A stretch of 64,000 nt of DNA, taken from the NCBI GenBank assembly GCA_963722715.1, contig CAVROA010000022.1, positions 38,125 through 102,124 of the forward strand, given 5' to 3'. The stretch's first letter is position 1. Every line of letters starts with the position of its first letter. This document shows positions 51,947-60,789 of the stretch, piece by piece. The notes below the pieces were generated by a model. The model searched no databases. It had not been told where the DNA came from and saw only the letters and a program-made list of their open reading frames with translations. Position numbers and translations under genes: made by a program. This DNA comes from DASQGA01 sp963722715. GTDB taxonomy: Bacteria; Actinomycetota; Thermoleophilia; Gaiellales; Gaiellaceae.

Positions 51947-52969
51947 ATGAGAATCTTCTCCGGCATCCAGCCGACCGGCGCCAAGCACCTCGGCAACTTC
52001 AGCGGCGGCTTTCGCCAGTACGCGCTGACCCAGGAACGCGGAGACGGCTTCTTCTGCATCGTCGATCTGCACTCGATCACGGTCCCCTACGACCCCGAGG
52101 ATCTCCGCGAGCGGACGCTCGATCTGGCCGCGATCCTCTTCGCAACGGGCCTCGACCCGGACCGTTCCACGGTGTTCATCCAAAGTCACGTCCCGGCCCA
52201 TCCCGAAGCTGCGTGGCTTCTGAGCGCGGTCGCGACGATGGGCGAGTTACGCCGCATGACGCAGTTCAAGGAGAAGTCCGACCAGCAGGAGTCCGTGAGC
52301 GCAGGGCTCTTCACCTACCCCGTGCTCATGGCCGGCGACATCCTGCTCTACCAGACCGACCAGGTGCCGATCGGAGACGACCAACGCCAGCATCTCGAGC
52401 TCGCCAGGGATATCGCCGAGCGATTCAACACCCGTTTCGGGGAGACGTTCAAGTTGCCCGAGGGTGTCTATCCAGAGGTCGGCGCCCGCATCATGGATCT
52501 TCAGGACCCGGAGAAGAAGATGTCCACCACGGGCGGCACGCCGCAGGGCACGGTGCTGCTGCTCGACCCGCCCGACACGATCAGGAAGAAGTTCAAGACG
52601 GCGGTGACAGACTCGGGTCGGGAGGTTCGCCGGGCGCCGGACAAGCCGGGAATCGCGAACCTGATCGACATCATGTCCGTCGCGACCGGTGAGGCGCCGG
52701 AGGCGATCGAGACACGGTACGACGGCGCAGGCTACGGGCCGTTCAAGGGCGACGTGGCCGAGGCGGTGGTCGAGCTCCTCGAGCCGGTCCAGAAGCGCTA
52801 CGAAGAGCTCCGCTCGGACTCGCGCGAGCTCGAGCGGCTGCTGGCGGTGGGCGCCGAGAAGGCGCGTGAGGCCTCTGCTCCGACCTTGACGGCCATGTTC
52901 GATCGCATGGGGTTCGTTCGTTCGGAATCGGGGCGCCTCTTCGGCGCAGCGCGGCCTCGAGGGCTCTAG
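51947..52969 (+). CDS. trpS: Tryptophanyl-tRNA synthetase
   Basis: A 340-residue class I synthetase. The HIGH-like motif reads HLGN (MRIFSGIQPTGAKHLGNFSGG), GDILLYQTDQVPIGDDQRQH binds the substrate, and the KMSKS equivalent is KKMSTTGG. GATAAT lies 10 nt before the ATG as a possible -10. Head-to-head with aroF. Confidence 0.95.
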   Translation: MRIFSGIQPTGAKHLGNFSGGFRQYALTQERGDGFFCIVDLHSITVPYDPEDLRERTLDLAAILFATGLDPDRSTVFIQSHVPAHPEAAWLLSAVATMGELRRMTQFKEKSDQQESVSAGLFTYPVLMAGDILLYQTDQVPIGDDQRQHLELARDIAERFNTRFGETFKLPEGVYPEVGARIMDLQDPEKKMSTTGGTPQGTVLLLDPPDTIRKKFKTAVTDSGREVRRAPDKPGIANLIDIMSVATGEAPEAIETRYDGAGYGPFKGDVAEAVVELLEPVQKRYEELRSDSRELERLLAVGAEKAREASAPTLTAMFDRMGFVRSESGRLFGAARPRGL

Positions 52970-52978
52970 CGTTCCGCG

Positions 52979-54467
52979 CTAGCGCTTGAAGAAGGTCGCG
53001 CTCCCCAGCATGCGGCCGTAGCGACCCCGCTCGCGATCGCCGAACCCGGGCCAGACGTACCACAGGTACGTGCCGTCGCGAAGGTTGCGGATGCGGCCGC
53101 CGTAGCGCCAGCGCATTCTCAGCTCGTACGCGGGGCGCGTCGGCCACCGGCTCAGGATCTTCCGGCCGTTTCGCCAGAGCTGAACGTTGTAGTACGTGGC
53201 CCTCGTGACCTTGGCCCACTGAAGGACGGGGGCAACTCGGATCACTCCCCCGTCGCGCGGGCTCCAGAGCTTGCCGCGCGGCTCTCACTTTGACCGACCT
53301 GGCGGACGAGACATTCCCAGCCGAGTCGACCGCGGTGAACGTGTACGTGTAGACGGTCCCGTTGAAGAGCCCCCTGTCATCGAGGCTTTCTCCCTGACCC
53401 TGGTAGACGATCGAAGTCCCGCGCCGGACGACCACCCGGAGAAAGTCCGGGTCGGCCGGGTTGTTCCAGGTGATGACCACGCGGTGATCCTCGGCCGGGC
53501 GGTCAACACGTCCACGGGTGCGGGCGGGGCGTCGACGGTGAAACTCACTCGGCACACTTTCGCCCGGGTTTCCGGCCGCGTCAGTCTGGCCTGCGACGAC
53601 CGTGTAGGGACCGTCCGGGAGGGCGGCGAGGTCAAGCGACCAGACACCGGCCGCCGGGGTTGCCGCCTGGGTTGCGAGCGGGGCTACCGACATGTCGCTC
53701 CCAGACCAGATCTTGACCGTGACGTCGCTCGACTCGGTTGCCGAGCCCTCGATGGTAGGGGTCGCGTCGTTCAGGAGTGCGCCCCCGGCAGGCGAGGTGA
53801 TCGTCACCTCGGGCACGGTGATGTCGACTGTGCACGTGTAGGTCGCAACGTCGCTGATGTTTTCGAGCGAGTCCTCTGCGCGCACCTCGAGGGTGTGCAG
53901 CCCCTCGAGACTGCGAGGTCGATCGAAGCGGAGCAGGCCGCGACAGGCCGTGTCGGTGTCGAGCTTGCACTCGAAGACCACACCGGGCTCGGTGTCCGCA
54001 GACTCGAAGTGGGCCAGGGTCTGATTGGTGGGATCGCTCGGCTTCGCCAAGAAGGTCGGCGTCGGCACGGTGGTGTCGACCGTAAAGCTGTGCGAGACCA
54101 TCGGGTCTGTGCCCTGCGTCGCCGTCACCGTGTAGCGTTCCATCCGCAGGTTAGCTGGCTAAGCAGCCCAGTCGACGTCGTCGAGCGAGCACAGATTCGA
54201 GCGACCAGTCCGCCGTCCACGGGGTTGCCGTCTGATCGACAAGCGGGGCCCCGACGTGTCGCTCCCGACCAGAACCTCCACCGTGACATTCGCTCCGCCT
54301 CGCTTGCCGAGCCCGCGATCGTGGGGGTGGGTCGTTCAGCGAAGGACGTCGCCGTCGGCCGGTGAAGTCGATCGTGACGGCGGGGGCGATCACCGACCGC
54401 GCTTCCCGTGATGAGGAGCGACGCTACGAGCGCAAGCACAGCCGCCGAGAGCAAGCCGGCCGGTCAT
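52979..54467 (-). pseudogene. Secreted Ig-like/fibronectin-type repeat protein, multiple frameshifts
   Basis: The N-terminus is an ATG at 54467, overlapping the upstream gene's stop as ATGA, then after one extra base a signal peptide (LLSAAVLALVASLLITGSAVG). The ectodomain has repeated Ig-like strands: PTIAGSASEAE, VPEVTITSPAGGALLNDATPTIEGSATESSDVTVKI, VVITWNNPADPDFLRVVVRRGTSIVYQGQGES, and a C-terminal domain PVLQWAKVTRATYYNVQLWRNGRKIL...SATFFKR. At least four 1-nt shifts are needed to read it through. Probably a surface or adhesive protein if intact. Confidence 0.65.
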
Positions 54468-55163
54468 GTGGGAAGCCCCTTTGCGACGACGATACCGACC
54501 AGGATGCTGATGCCGATCGTGGCAAGCTCGAAGCGCCAGCTCTCCAACGGGACGGAGGACGCGGCTCGCATCGAGCGCGTAGGATGGAGTGGCTGCGAGC
54601 AGAAGGGTCGCCAGGGCGGCGGCGAGCACGCCGCCGGCAGGAAGGGCGCGGACGAGGAACTGAAGCCGACGATACGCGTCGCCCGGACGACCACCGCCTC
54701 GGAAGCGCCGGCAGGCAGCGTCGCCCCGACCGCAAATGCGTCGTTTCGGGCTCGCTGCCACTTCCACCCGGCCGGCAGAGCAGCCCCCTATCCTGCTCAT
54801 CATGAGGACGGTGAGCCCCTTTCTGTGCTTCCGGTTCGCCGGCGTAGCATCTGGTTGGGTGGAGCTCGAGGCGACAGATCCGCTTGTCTGCGTGCTCGAT
54901 TTCCGACGAGCTCGTCGGCGGCGAAGGGCTCGGTGCCGGCGCGGGCGCAGGAGGACTCGGCTCAGGCTCAGGTGCCGGATCGGGTACAGGGGCCGGATCG
55001 GGGGTGGGAGCCGTCTCGGTCGGGGCAGGATCGGGCGCCGGGTCGGCGGCAAACGCCGGTGACACGCTGACAGGAGCACGGCCGAGGCAGCGATGAGCAA
55101 GGCAATGAGGATCCCTCCTCGCCGATCGAAGTGTGCGGATGCCACCTGACTACCCCTCCTCAT
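54464..55163 (-). pseudogene. Proline-rich secreted/membrane protein, multiple frameshifts
   Basis: Starts MRRGSQVASAHFDRRGGILIALLIAASAVLLS, a signal peptide. After a 1-nt shift the reading is VSPAFAADPAPDPAPTETAPTPDP, a (D/E)PAP-rich stretch. Further shifts lead to VGATLPAGASEAVVVRATRIVGF, a membrane helix LPAGGVLAAALATLLLAATPSYAL, and a C-terminal helix LATIGISILVGIVVAKGLPT. At least four frame changes in 700 bp. Adjacent to and overlapping the Ig-like gene, so the two may form one surface system. No homologue recognised. Confidence 0.5.
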
Positions 55164-55230
55164 GATTTCCCGACCCGCGGAGGCAACCCAGTTTAAGCCT
55201 TGTTTGTGGGGAGTCAAGCCCATGTGATTG

Positions 55231-55920
55231 TCACTGCGACTCTCGCTTGAGGCTCGCGACCTCCTCTGCAGACAGCTCGCGCCATCTGCCGGCTTCCAGT
55301 CCGGCTAAATCGAGCCCTGCGTATCGGCTGCGGTGGAGTTGGAGCACGGGGTGGCCGACTGCCTCGAGCATCCGCTTGACCTGGTGTTTCCGGCCCTCGT
55401 GGATCGTAAGCTCGACTCGGTCGGCGGCGACGAGACGCGTCCGGGCAGGCGCTGTCAGGCCGTCCTCGAGCTCAATTCCTTCGGCGAGGCGACGAAGCGT
55501 CTCGGGGGCGGGTCTCCCCCGCACCTCCGCGACGTAGACCTTGTCCACCTCGAAGCGCGGGTGCATGAGCCGGTGGGCGAGCTCGCCGTCGTTCGTGAGG
55601 AGGAGGGCTCCGGTCGTGTCTGCGTCGAGCCTGCCCACCGGAACGAGGCGCCGGTTGTGGCCGACGAGGCCGACCACAGTCGGGCGTCCCTGGGGATCGT
55701 GAGCCGTGGTCACGACGCCTGGCGGCTTGTGCAGGAGGACGAATGTCAGCGGCTCGGGCTCGACGGGCTCGCCGTCCAGCTCGACTCGGTCCTCCGGATC
55801 AACACGAGTGGAGAGGCCCGCGGTTTCGCCGTTGACCGTGACCCGGCCGGCGCGGATCAGCTCTTCGGAGGCCCGGCGCGAGGCGATCCCGGCCCTGGCC
55901 AGATATGCGTTCAGGCGCAC
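55231..55920 (-). CDS. rluB: rRNA pseudouridine synthase, RluB/RsuA family
   Basis: A 229-residue enzyme: an N-terminal S4 domain (MRLNAYLARAGIASRRASEELIRAGRVTVNG) and a synthase domain with GRLDADTTGALLLTNDGELAHRLMHP (catalytic Asp). GTG start; 19 bp from the divergent GYD gene. Downstream of scpB, as in other actinobacteria apart from the inserted GYD gene. Confidence 0.93.
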   Translation of the reverse strand: MRLNAYLARAGIASRRASEELIRAGRVTVNGETAGLSTRVDPEDRVELDGEPVEPEPLTFVLLHKPPGVVTTAHDPQGRPTVVGLVGHNRRLVPVGRLDADTTGALLLTNDGELAHRLMHPRFEVDKVYVAEVRGRPAPETLRRLAEGIELEDGLTAPARTRLVAADRVELTIHEGRKHQVKRMLEAVGHPVLQLHRSRYAGLDLAGLEAGRWRELSAEEVASLKRESQ

Positions 55921-55939
55921 GAACAGTCATTATCCGGGC

Positions 55940-56230
55940 GTGCCGGTCTATATCTCCCTGATGAAGTGGACGTCGCAGGGAATGGGCGGCCTCCCGGCCT
56001 GGCGTGACCGGATCGAGGAGGGCGAGCGGGCGATTCACGAGCGGGGAGGGAAGCTCCTGGACGCCTATGTGACGCTCGGCCGCTTCGACGTAGTCGAGAT
56101 CTTCGAGGCCCCCGACGACGAGACGGCCTACCAGTGCCTCGTCGCCGTGGCGCGACATGGGACGGTGACCACCGAGACCCTGCGTGCGTTCACCCGCGAG
56201 GAAGCCGAGGATATCGTCAAGAACGTCTAG
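55940..56230 (+). CDS. GYD domain protein
   Basis: A 96-residue protein (VPVYISLMKWTSQGMGGLPAWRDRIEEGERAI...) of the GYD family: ferredoxin-like fold, GGKLLDAYVTLGRFDVVEIFEAPDDETAY, C-terminal TLRAFTREEAEDIV. Function unknown. The GTG at 55940 fits the family start. The 159-bp gap after it holds a small GACGGC/GCCGTC hairpin (56237-56258) and nothing else clear. Confidence 0.85.
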   Translation: MPVYISLMKWTSQGMGGLPAWRDRIEEGERAIHERGGKLLDAYVTLGRFDVVEIFEAPDDETAYQCLVAVARHGTVTTETLRAFTREEAEDIVKNV

Positions 56231-56389
56231 CCCGGGGACGGCGAGAGGGCGGGCCGTCTCGACCGCGCGTCCTCGCAACACACTCGGCACATTTGGTCAC
56301 ACACCCGTTCGCCGCCGGACGCTACCGTCAGAGCCGGTGGGTGGCCTGGGGGCCGGCCCCTCGCGGGAGCCAAGATCAACGTGTCCGGA

Positions 56390-56986
56390 TCAGGCCCCTC
56401 GGCGCTCGGCGACCGACTCGAGACGGGCGCGCAGATCCTCAGCGTCCCCACCGTAGTCGTCGAGGCGAGGCAGTTCCGCCAGGCTTCCCAGACCGAAGAT
56501 GCGCTCGAAAAGCGGCGTTGTCGCATAGCGAACCGCCCCGCCTTCGCCTGGCCGCCCGGCCTCCGAGATAAGGCCCCGCTCCACAAGTCCGGCAACGGCC
56601 GAATCAGCCGCGACGCCTCTGATCCGAGCGATTTCCGGACGGCTGACGGGCCCGAGGTAGGCGATGACGGCCAACGTCTCCAGCGCAGCCTGCGAGAGCC
56701 CACGCTGCGCCGGCCGCTCGACCAACCGGGCACAGGCCTCAGCGGCCTCGCGCGCGGCCCGAAACGCAAACCCGCCTGCGACCTGCTCCAGCACGATCCC
56801 GCTGCGCCCCTCGCGATAACGCGAGACAAGCAGCCCGATCGCGGTCTCAACTCGATCCACGTCGTCCTCACACGCGGCCGCAAGGTCGGCAGCAGAGAGC
56901 GGCTGCGTCGCGATCACGAGCAGCGCTTCGATCGTCCGCGCAAGGCGATCGACCGGGTTGTCGATGAGCCTCAGGTTCCGTTCCAT
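56390..56986 (-). CDS. scpB: Segregation and condensation protein ScpB
   Basis: A 198-residue winged-helix protein: ARTIEALLVIATQPLSAADLAAA, SQAALETLAVIAYLGPVSRPEIARIRGVAADSAVAGLVERGLI and the C-terminal TPLFERIFGLGSLAELP. Binds ScpA in the SMC complex. Overlaps scpA by 16 bp. Confidence 0.93.
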   Translation of the reverse strand: MERNLRLIDNPVDRLARTIEALLVIATQPLSAADLAAACEDDVDRVETAIGLLVSRYREGRSGIVLEQVAGGFAFRAAREAAEACARLVERPAQRGLSQAALETLAVIAYLGPVSRPEIARIRGVAADSAVAGLVERGLISEAGRPGEGGAVRYATTPLFERIFGLGSLAELPRLDDYGGDAEDLRARLESVAERRGA

Positions 56987-57693
56987 ACCATGATCGGCTC
57001 GAAGGGCGCCGACTGCCCGATCCGGACCTCGCCGGCTTTTCGAAGCTCGAGGAGCGCGAGAAAAGCCACTGCCTGCTCGATACGCGACATCTGCCCGGTC
57101 TCCTCGTCGAAAACGAATCTTCGTCGTCTTTTCAGCACCGCCCTGAAGCGCTCCAGGAAGAGAGTCACGGGCGGAAACCTGAGGGCCAGGTGACGAAGCG
57201 ATGGCTCCGGAGGCTCCGCCGCCAGTCCCCTGAGGGCTGCGACCAGTCCGTCAGGGTCCTGGGGCTCCAACGGCCGGACGGGCGGGGGGGCGAGCGGCGC
57301 CGGACCGATTCGGAAGAACCGATCCGATTCGGTTTCGAGCCTCTCTTCGAGCCAGTCCGCGGCAGATCTGAAGCGACGATAGACGGCCAGCCTCTCCGCA
57401 AGCTCTTCGGCGGCCTCATCCGGATCCAGTTCCTCGAAGACTTCCTCGTCGGGAAAAAGCTCGCGCGCCTTCAACTCGAGCAGTGACGCAACGAGAACCA
57501 GGAACTCGCCACAAGCGTCGAGATCGAGCGGCGAGCGCTCCAGCAGGCGCTCCACGAAGGCGACCACGATCTCGGCGACCTCGACGTCCGCGAGATCGAG
57601 CTCGTGCTTCAAGACAAGTGTCAAGAGCAGGTCGAAGGGCCCCTCAAAAGCGTCCAGGTCCAAGTCGAGCTCGCGAACGGCCACCGCGCTCAT
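56971..57693 (-). CDS. scpA: Segregation and condensation protein ScpA (kleisin)
   Basis: A 240-residue kleisin: LDAFEGPFDLLLTLVLKHELDLADVEVAEIV at the N-terminus, acidic middle (FPDEEVFEELDPDEAAEELAERL), C-terminal winged helix (EQAVAFLALLELRKAGEVRIGQSAPFEPI). ATG 57693 is preferred over 43 further codons because of a -10 box 7 nt upstream. Partner of the short SMC. Confidence 0.93.
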   Translation of the reverse strand: MSAVAVRELDLDLDAFEGPFDLLLTLVLKHELDLADVEVAEIVVAFVERLLERSPLDLDACGEFLVLVASLLELKARELFPDEEVFEELDPDEAAEELAERLAVYRRFRSAADWLEERLETESDRFFRIGPAPLAPPPVRPLEPQDPDGLVAALRGLAAEPPEPSLRHLALRFPPVTLFLERFRAVLKRRRRFVFDEETGQMSRIEQAVAFLALLELRKAGEVRIGQSAPFEPIMVWNGT

Positions 57694-57700
57694 GCGACTG

Positions 57701-57706
57701 ACACTA
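57701..57706 (-). promoter_or_regulatory. Candidate -10 box (TAGTGT) for scpA, overlapping the lgt stop
   Basis: TAGTGT on the minus strand, 7 nt before the scpA ATG; its TAG is the lgt stop codon. Leaderless spacing, no Shine-Dalgarno. Confidence 0.45.
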
Positions 57707-58582
57707 GCGCCCGCGGCGGACGCGACCTTTGGGCACCGCCATCTTCGGTCCGAGCGGGATAGGGGGCTCCGCGCGGCGGCCCGGCAGCTTCGGTTCGAAG
57801 TCGCGGCGCTGCGTCCAGGCAAACGCCGCCAGCGCGCATACGAACACGACGATCGAGACCCACGCGTTCAGACGCAGAGGGCCGAATTCCTTCGCCGGAT
57901 CGACCCGGAGCAATTCGAGGAAGAACCGAGCGAACGTGTACCAGGCCACGTAGAGGCAGAAGAGCCCTGGCGGCTTGATCCGGAAGCGCCGGCCAACCCA
58001 GATCAGAACGAGGACGCCGAACAGGTTCCAGAGTGACTCGTAGAGGAATGTCGGATGGAAGGTGTCGGAGGCAAGTGCGTTGTCAGGCCGATTCTCAGGG
58101 TCGATCTCGAGTCCCCACGGCAGATCGGTGGGCTTCCCGTAGAGCTCCTGGTTGAACCAGTTTCCCCACCGCCCGATCGCCTGGGCTAGGAGGAGCGCAG
58201 GCGCGGCCGCGTCCAGGAAGAGCGCGGCCGACTCCCCTGCCCGATGGACGACCCACCATCCCACGAGGACGCCGCCTGCGATCCCGCCCCAGATGCCCAA
58301 TCCCCCCTTCCAGATCGCCAAGGGCCCCCACCATTCGTCCGGCACCTCGCTCCAGCTCGTGGCGAGGTGGTAGAGACGAGCACCGACGATGCCGCCGGCC
58401 ACCCCCCACATGGCCACCCGCAACACGAGATCCCAATCGCCGCCGAGCCGCGTCCATCTGATACCGCAAAGAACTGTGGCGGCGACGATGCCGAGGAGGA
58501 GCATGAGCCCGTAGGCGTGAAGAGTGAACGGGCCCAGCTCGAGCGCCCCACTCGAGGGGCTGGGGATCGAGGCTTGAAGCAC
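57704..58582 (-). CDS. lgt: Prolipoprotein diacylglyceryl transferase
   Basis: A 292-residue membrane enzyme adding diacylglycerol to lipobox cysteines (such as those of the two lipoproteins here). Seven or so helices; Lgt signature GRWGNWFNQELYG at about 137, ARLYHLAT earlier. The C-terminus has a basic tail. The start may be a few codons later. Confidence 0.93.
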   Translation of the reverse strand: MLQASIPSPSSGALELGPFTLHAYGLMLLLGIVAATVLCGIRWTRLGGDWDLVLRVAMWGVAGGIVGARLYHLATSWSEVPDEWWGPLAIWKGGLGIWGGIAGGVLVGWWVVHRAGESAALFLDAAAPALLLAQAIGRWGNWFNQELYGKPTDLPWGLEIDPENRPDNALASDTFHPTFLYESLWNLFGVLVLIWVGRRFRIKPPGLFCLYVAWYTFARFFLELLRVDPAKEFGPLRLNAWVSIVVFVCALAAFAWTQRRDFEPKLPGRRAEPPIPLGPKMAVPKGRVRRGR

Positions 58583-58662
58583 CCTCTGATTCTGTCGAGA
58601 ACCCGCTGGGCCCGCGTCAGACGATCGCCGCGTGTCGGCGTGCGGTCAGCGGGTCTCGAGCG

Positions 58663-58866
58663 CTAGAGAAGGATGTCGAGCGCGATCTCGGAAGAGCAAC
58701 CGCGGCGCCTGAGATCGACCGCGAAGTGGAGGTCGACGTCAATTCGCTCAGCCAGCCGTCGTGCATCGCCCCGGTCGTATCCGGCCCGCTCCAGCTCGGC
58801 GCGGCGCCAGTCGACGACGCGCTCTACCTCTGGGTCTCGCGTGAGTGTTGCTTCTGCCGCAGTCAT
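58663..58866 (-). CDS. Small conserved-looking protein, 67 residues
   Basis: MTAAEATLTRDPEVERVVDWRRAELERAGYDRGDARRLAERIDVDLHFAVDLRRRGCSSEIALDILL: charged, helical, no membrane segment. The ATG at 58866 has a purine-rich AGAGAGAG before it. An extension to 58944 is possible but less likely. Not recognised. Confidence 0.55.
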   Translation of the reverse strand: MTAAEATLTRDPEVERVVDWRRAELERAGYDRGDARRLAERIDVDLHFAVDLRRRGCSSEIALDILL

Positions 58867-58933
58867 GTCTCTCTCTACTTCGTACGAAATGGGCCCGTGG
58901 TTTCTCCCCACGATGGGGGATTCCACACATCTG

Positions 58934-58939
58934 ATCTTA
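58934..58939 (-). promoter_or_regulatory. Candidate -10 box (TAAGAT) for the small protein
   Basis: TAAGAT on the minus strand, with a leader of about 60 nt containing CCCC/GGGG hairpin potential. Weak support. Confidence 0.3.
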
Positions 58940-58958
58940 CGCACGATGGGCAGAACGT

Positions 58959-59720
58959 CTAGGGAACGGTGCGCGCGAGCTCGAGCGCAACATCCTTCCC
59001 GAAGTCGCCTTCAAGCCTCAGTGTCAGGTCGTTTCGCTCCCACAGGAGGGCGTTCCGCGAGAGACGAATCGTCTCCTCCCGGATCTGGCCGTCGGGATCG
59101 AGGTAGTAGACAACGTGGTTCGCACCGCCCACCCAGAAGCCCGGCGCTCCCCCCTGCACGCTGACCGGCTCGATGGTCGTCCCGGGCCCCGCCTGCTTCT
59201 CGATGAGCTCACGGTTGAGGTCGCCGCGGAACTCGGAGAGGAGCACTTGCGGGCGAGCTTCTGTTCCCCACAGGAAGAACACTTGCCCTCCCGGGGTTGC
59301 CTGGTCGACGTAGATCGAGTCGGCGCTGCCGAGGCCGGGAAGGTCCGGCTGGACGATCTCGAATGAGACAACTTCGCGCGCTTCCTCGAGGCTGACGGAC
59401 TCCCCGAGATTCAGGCTGGCGTTCGGGACAGCCGGGAGCGTGCCGGCGGTTGAGGCGGACGGGAGCGTGGGAACTCTCTCCACGCTCGCACCCCTGATGT
59501 GCAGGAATTCGAGGATGGCCGTACGGGCCTGGGGAACCGCCATTGCCGCGGCGAGCGCCAGGCCAAGCGCCGCGATCGCAACCACGAGCCAGCGGCGCCG
59601 TTGAAGCCCAGGCACACGGTCCTTGCCGATGCGGGCGCGAACAGCGTCCACGAGATCTGGTGCAGCCGGCAGCTCGAGCACGTTCCCGAGCTCCCTGAGT
59701 TGACGCTCGAGGTCAGGCAT
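58959..59720 (-). CDS. Membrane anti-sigma factor-like protein
   Basis: A 253-residue protein: cytoplasmic N-terminus (about 1-45), a single membrane helix (WLVVAIAALGLALAAAMAV), and an extracytoplasmic domain (EEAREVVSFEIVQPDLPGLG...; DUF4367-like by eye). The ATG at 59720 overlaps the sigma gene stop by 8 bp, as expected of a sigma/anti-sigma pair. It has no obvious zinc HxxxCxxC motif. Confidence 0.75.
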   Translation of the reverse strand: MPDLERQLRELGNVLELPAAPDLVDAVRARIGKDRVPGLQRRRWLVVAIAALGLALAAAMAVPQARTAILEFLHIRGASVERVPTLPSASTAGTLPAVPNASLNLGESVSLEEAREVVSFEIVQPDLPGLGSADSIYVDQATPGGQVFFLWGTEARPQVLLSEFRGDLNRELIEKQAGPGTTIEPVSVQGGAPGFWVGGANHVVYYLDPDGQIREETIRLSRNALLWERNDLTLRLEGDFGKDVALELARTVP

Positions 59721-60276
59721 GCGCGTCCTCGAGGTCGACTCGGAGGCGTGCCAGCGCTCGTGAGAGCCTTGACTTGACCGTGCCACGTCGTAGGCCAAGC
59801 GTCTGTGCCGTCTCGTCCTCTGAGAGATCCAGGAAATAACGGCACGCGATCACGAGTTGCTCCTCTTCGCGCAAGGTCGAGACTGCTTGTAGAAGGCGGT
59901 GTCGCTCGTCCGAGGCGAGAAGCGTTGCCTCGGGGGACGGGGCCGCGCCCCCCGAGGGCTCAGCAGCCGCGAGGCGCAGCGTCAGAGTCGCGCGCCGGCC
60001 AGCAGAGCGGCGGCGGTTTCTCGCTTCGTTGGCGACGATTTGCAGGAGCCAGGGCCGAAACGGGGCGCCGTGCCGAAAGCGCCCGAGCGCGCGATAGGCC
60101 TTCACGAAGCCCTCCTGCGCGGCGTCGCGCGCCTCGTCTGCGGATCCCGCGAGGAGGTAGGCCGTCCTGAATGCAATTCCCTGGTAGGTACGCACAAGCT
60201 CCTCGTAGGCGCGGGCATCGCCGCGCTTCGCCTGTTCGACGAGGTCGTTTTCCTCTTCCAGTGGCCGGCCCTCCAC
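59713..60276 (-). CDS. ECF RNA polymerase sigma factor
   Basis: A 187-residue sigma-70 family protein. Region 2: AYEELVRTYQGIAFRTAYLLAGSADEARDAAQEGFVKAYRALGRFR. Region 4: REEEQLVIACRYFLDLSEDETAQTLGLRRGTVKSRLSRALARLR. It should respond to an envelope signal through the anti-sigma partner. GTG start. Autoregulation is likely but no promoter pair is evident. Confidence 0.93.
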   Translation of the reverse strand: MEGRPLEEENDLVEQAKRGDARAYEELVRTYQGIAFRTAYLLAGSADEARDAAQEGFVKAYRALGRFRHGAPFRPWLLQIVANEARNRRRSAGRRATLTLRLAAAEPSGGAAPSPEATLLASDERHRLLQAVSTLREEEQLVIACRYFLDLSEDETAQTLGLRRGTVKSRLSRALARLRVDLEDAHA

Positions 60277-60331
60277 TGCTCGTACTACACCGCGTCGCGG
60301 GGTGCGGTTCCGCTGCGAAGATGTTGGCCTG

Positions 60332-60772
60332 GTGACACGCGCACGCCTGGTCGGACTAAACCACGTGGCGCTCGAGGTCGGCGATGTCGAGGAGGCGCTC
60401 GCGTTCTACGGGCGGATCTTCGACTTCGAGCTCCGCGGACGGAGCGCGCGCATGGCGTTCATCGACCTGGGCGATCAGTTCGTCGCGTTAGCGGCAGGCC
60501 GGACGCAAGCGCCCGACGAGCATCGCCATTTCGGGCTCGTGGTCGACTCGAAGCAGGCTGTGCGGGAAGCCCTCGCCGAGGCTGGAGTAGAAGTGCTTCC
60601 GGGTCGGGGGCTCGACTTCCGCGATCCGTGGGGCAACGTGGTCGAGGTCGTGGAGTACTCCGAGATCCAGTTCACCAAGGAACCCCGGGTGCTCGCCGGC
60701 ATGGATCTCGCCGGGCTCGGGAAGTCAGAGCAGGCACTCGAGGAACTGCGAGCCAAGGGTCTCGCAGACTGA
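60332..60772 (+). CDS. Glyoxalase/VOC superfamily protein
   Basis: A 146-residue protein with the VOC fold: LVGLNHVALEVGDVEEALAFYGRIFDFEL, then HRHFGLVVDSK and DFRDPWGNVVEVVEYSEI carrying typical His/Glu metal ligands. The GTG at 60332 sets the family start. A C-terminal EELRAKGL tail is of unknown use. Substrate unknown. Confidence 0.85.
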   Translation: MTRARLVGLNHVALEVGDVEEALAFYGRIFDFELRGRSARMAFIDLGDQFVALAAGRTQAPDEHRHFGLVVDSKQAVREALAEAGVEVLPGRGLDFRDPWGNVVEVVEYSEIQFTKEPRVLAGMDLAGLGKSEQALEELRAKGLAD

Positions 60773-60789
60773 GCGGCCGCGAACCGGTT

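Noticed and set aside
56231..56389. Short Cys-rich reading frame (MCRVCCED) between GYD and scpB
   Set aside because: No start context, length or conservation signal; likely chance.
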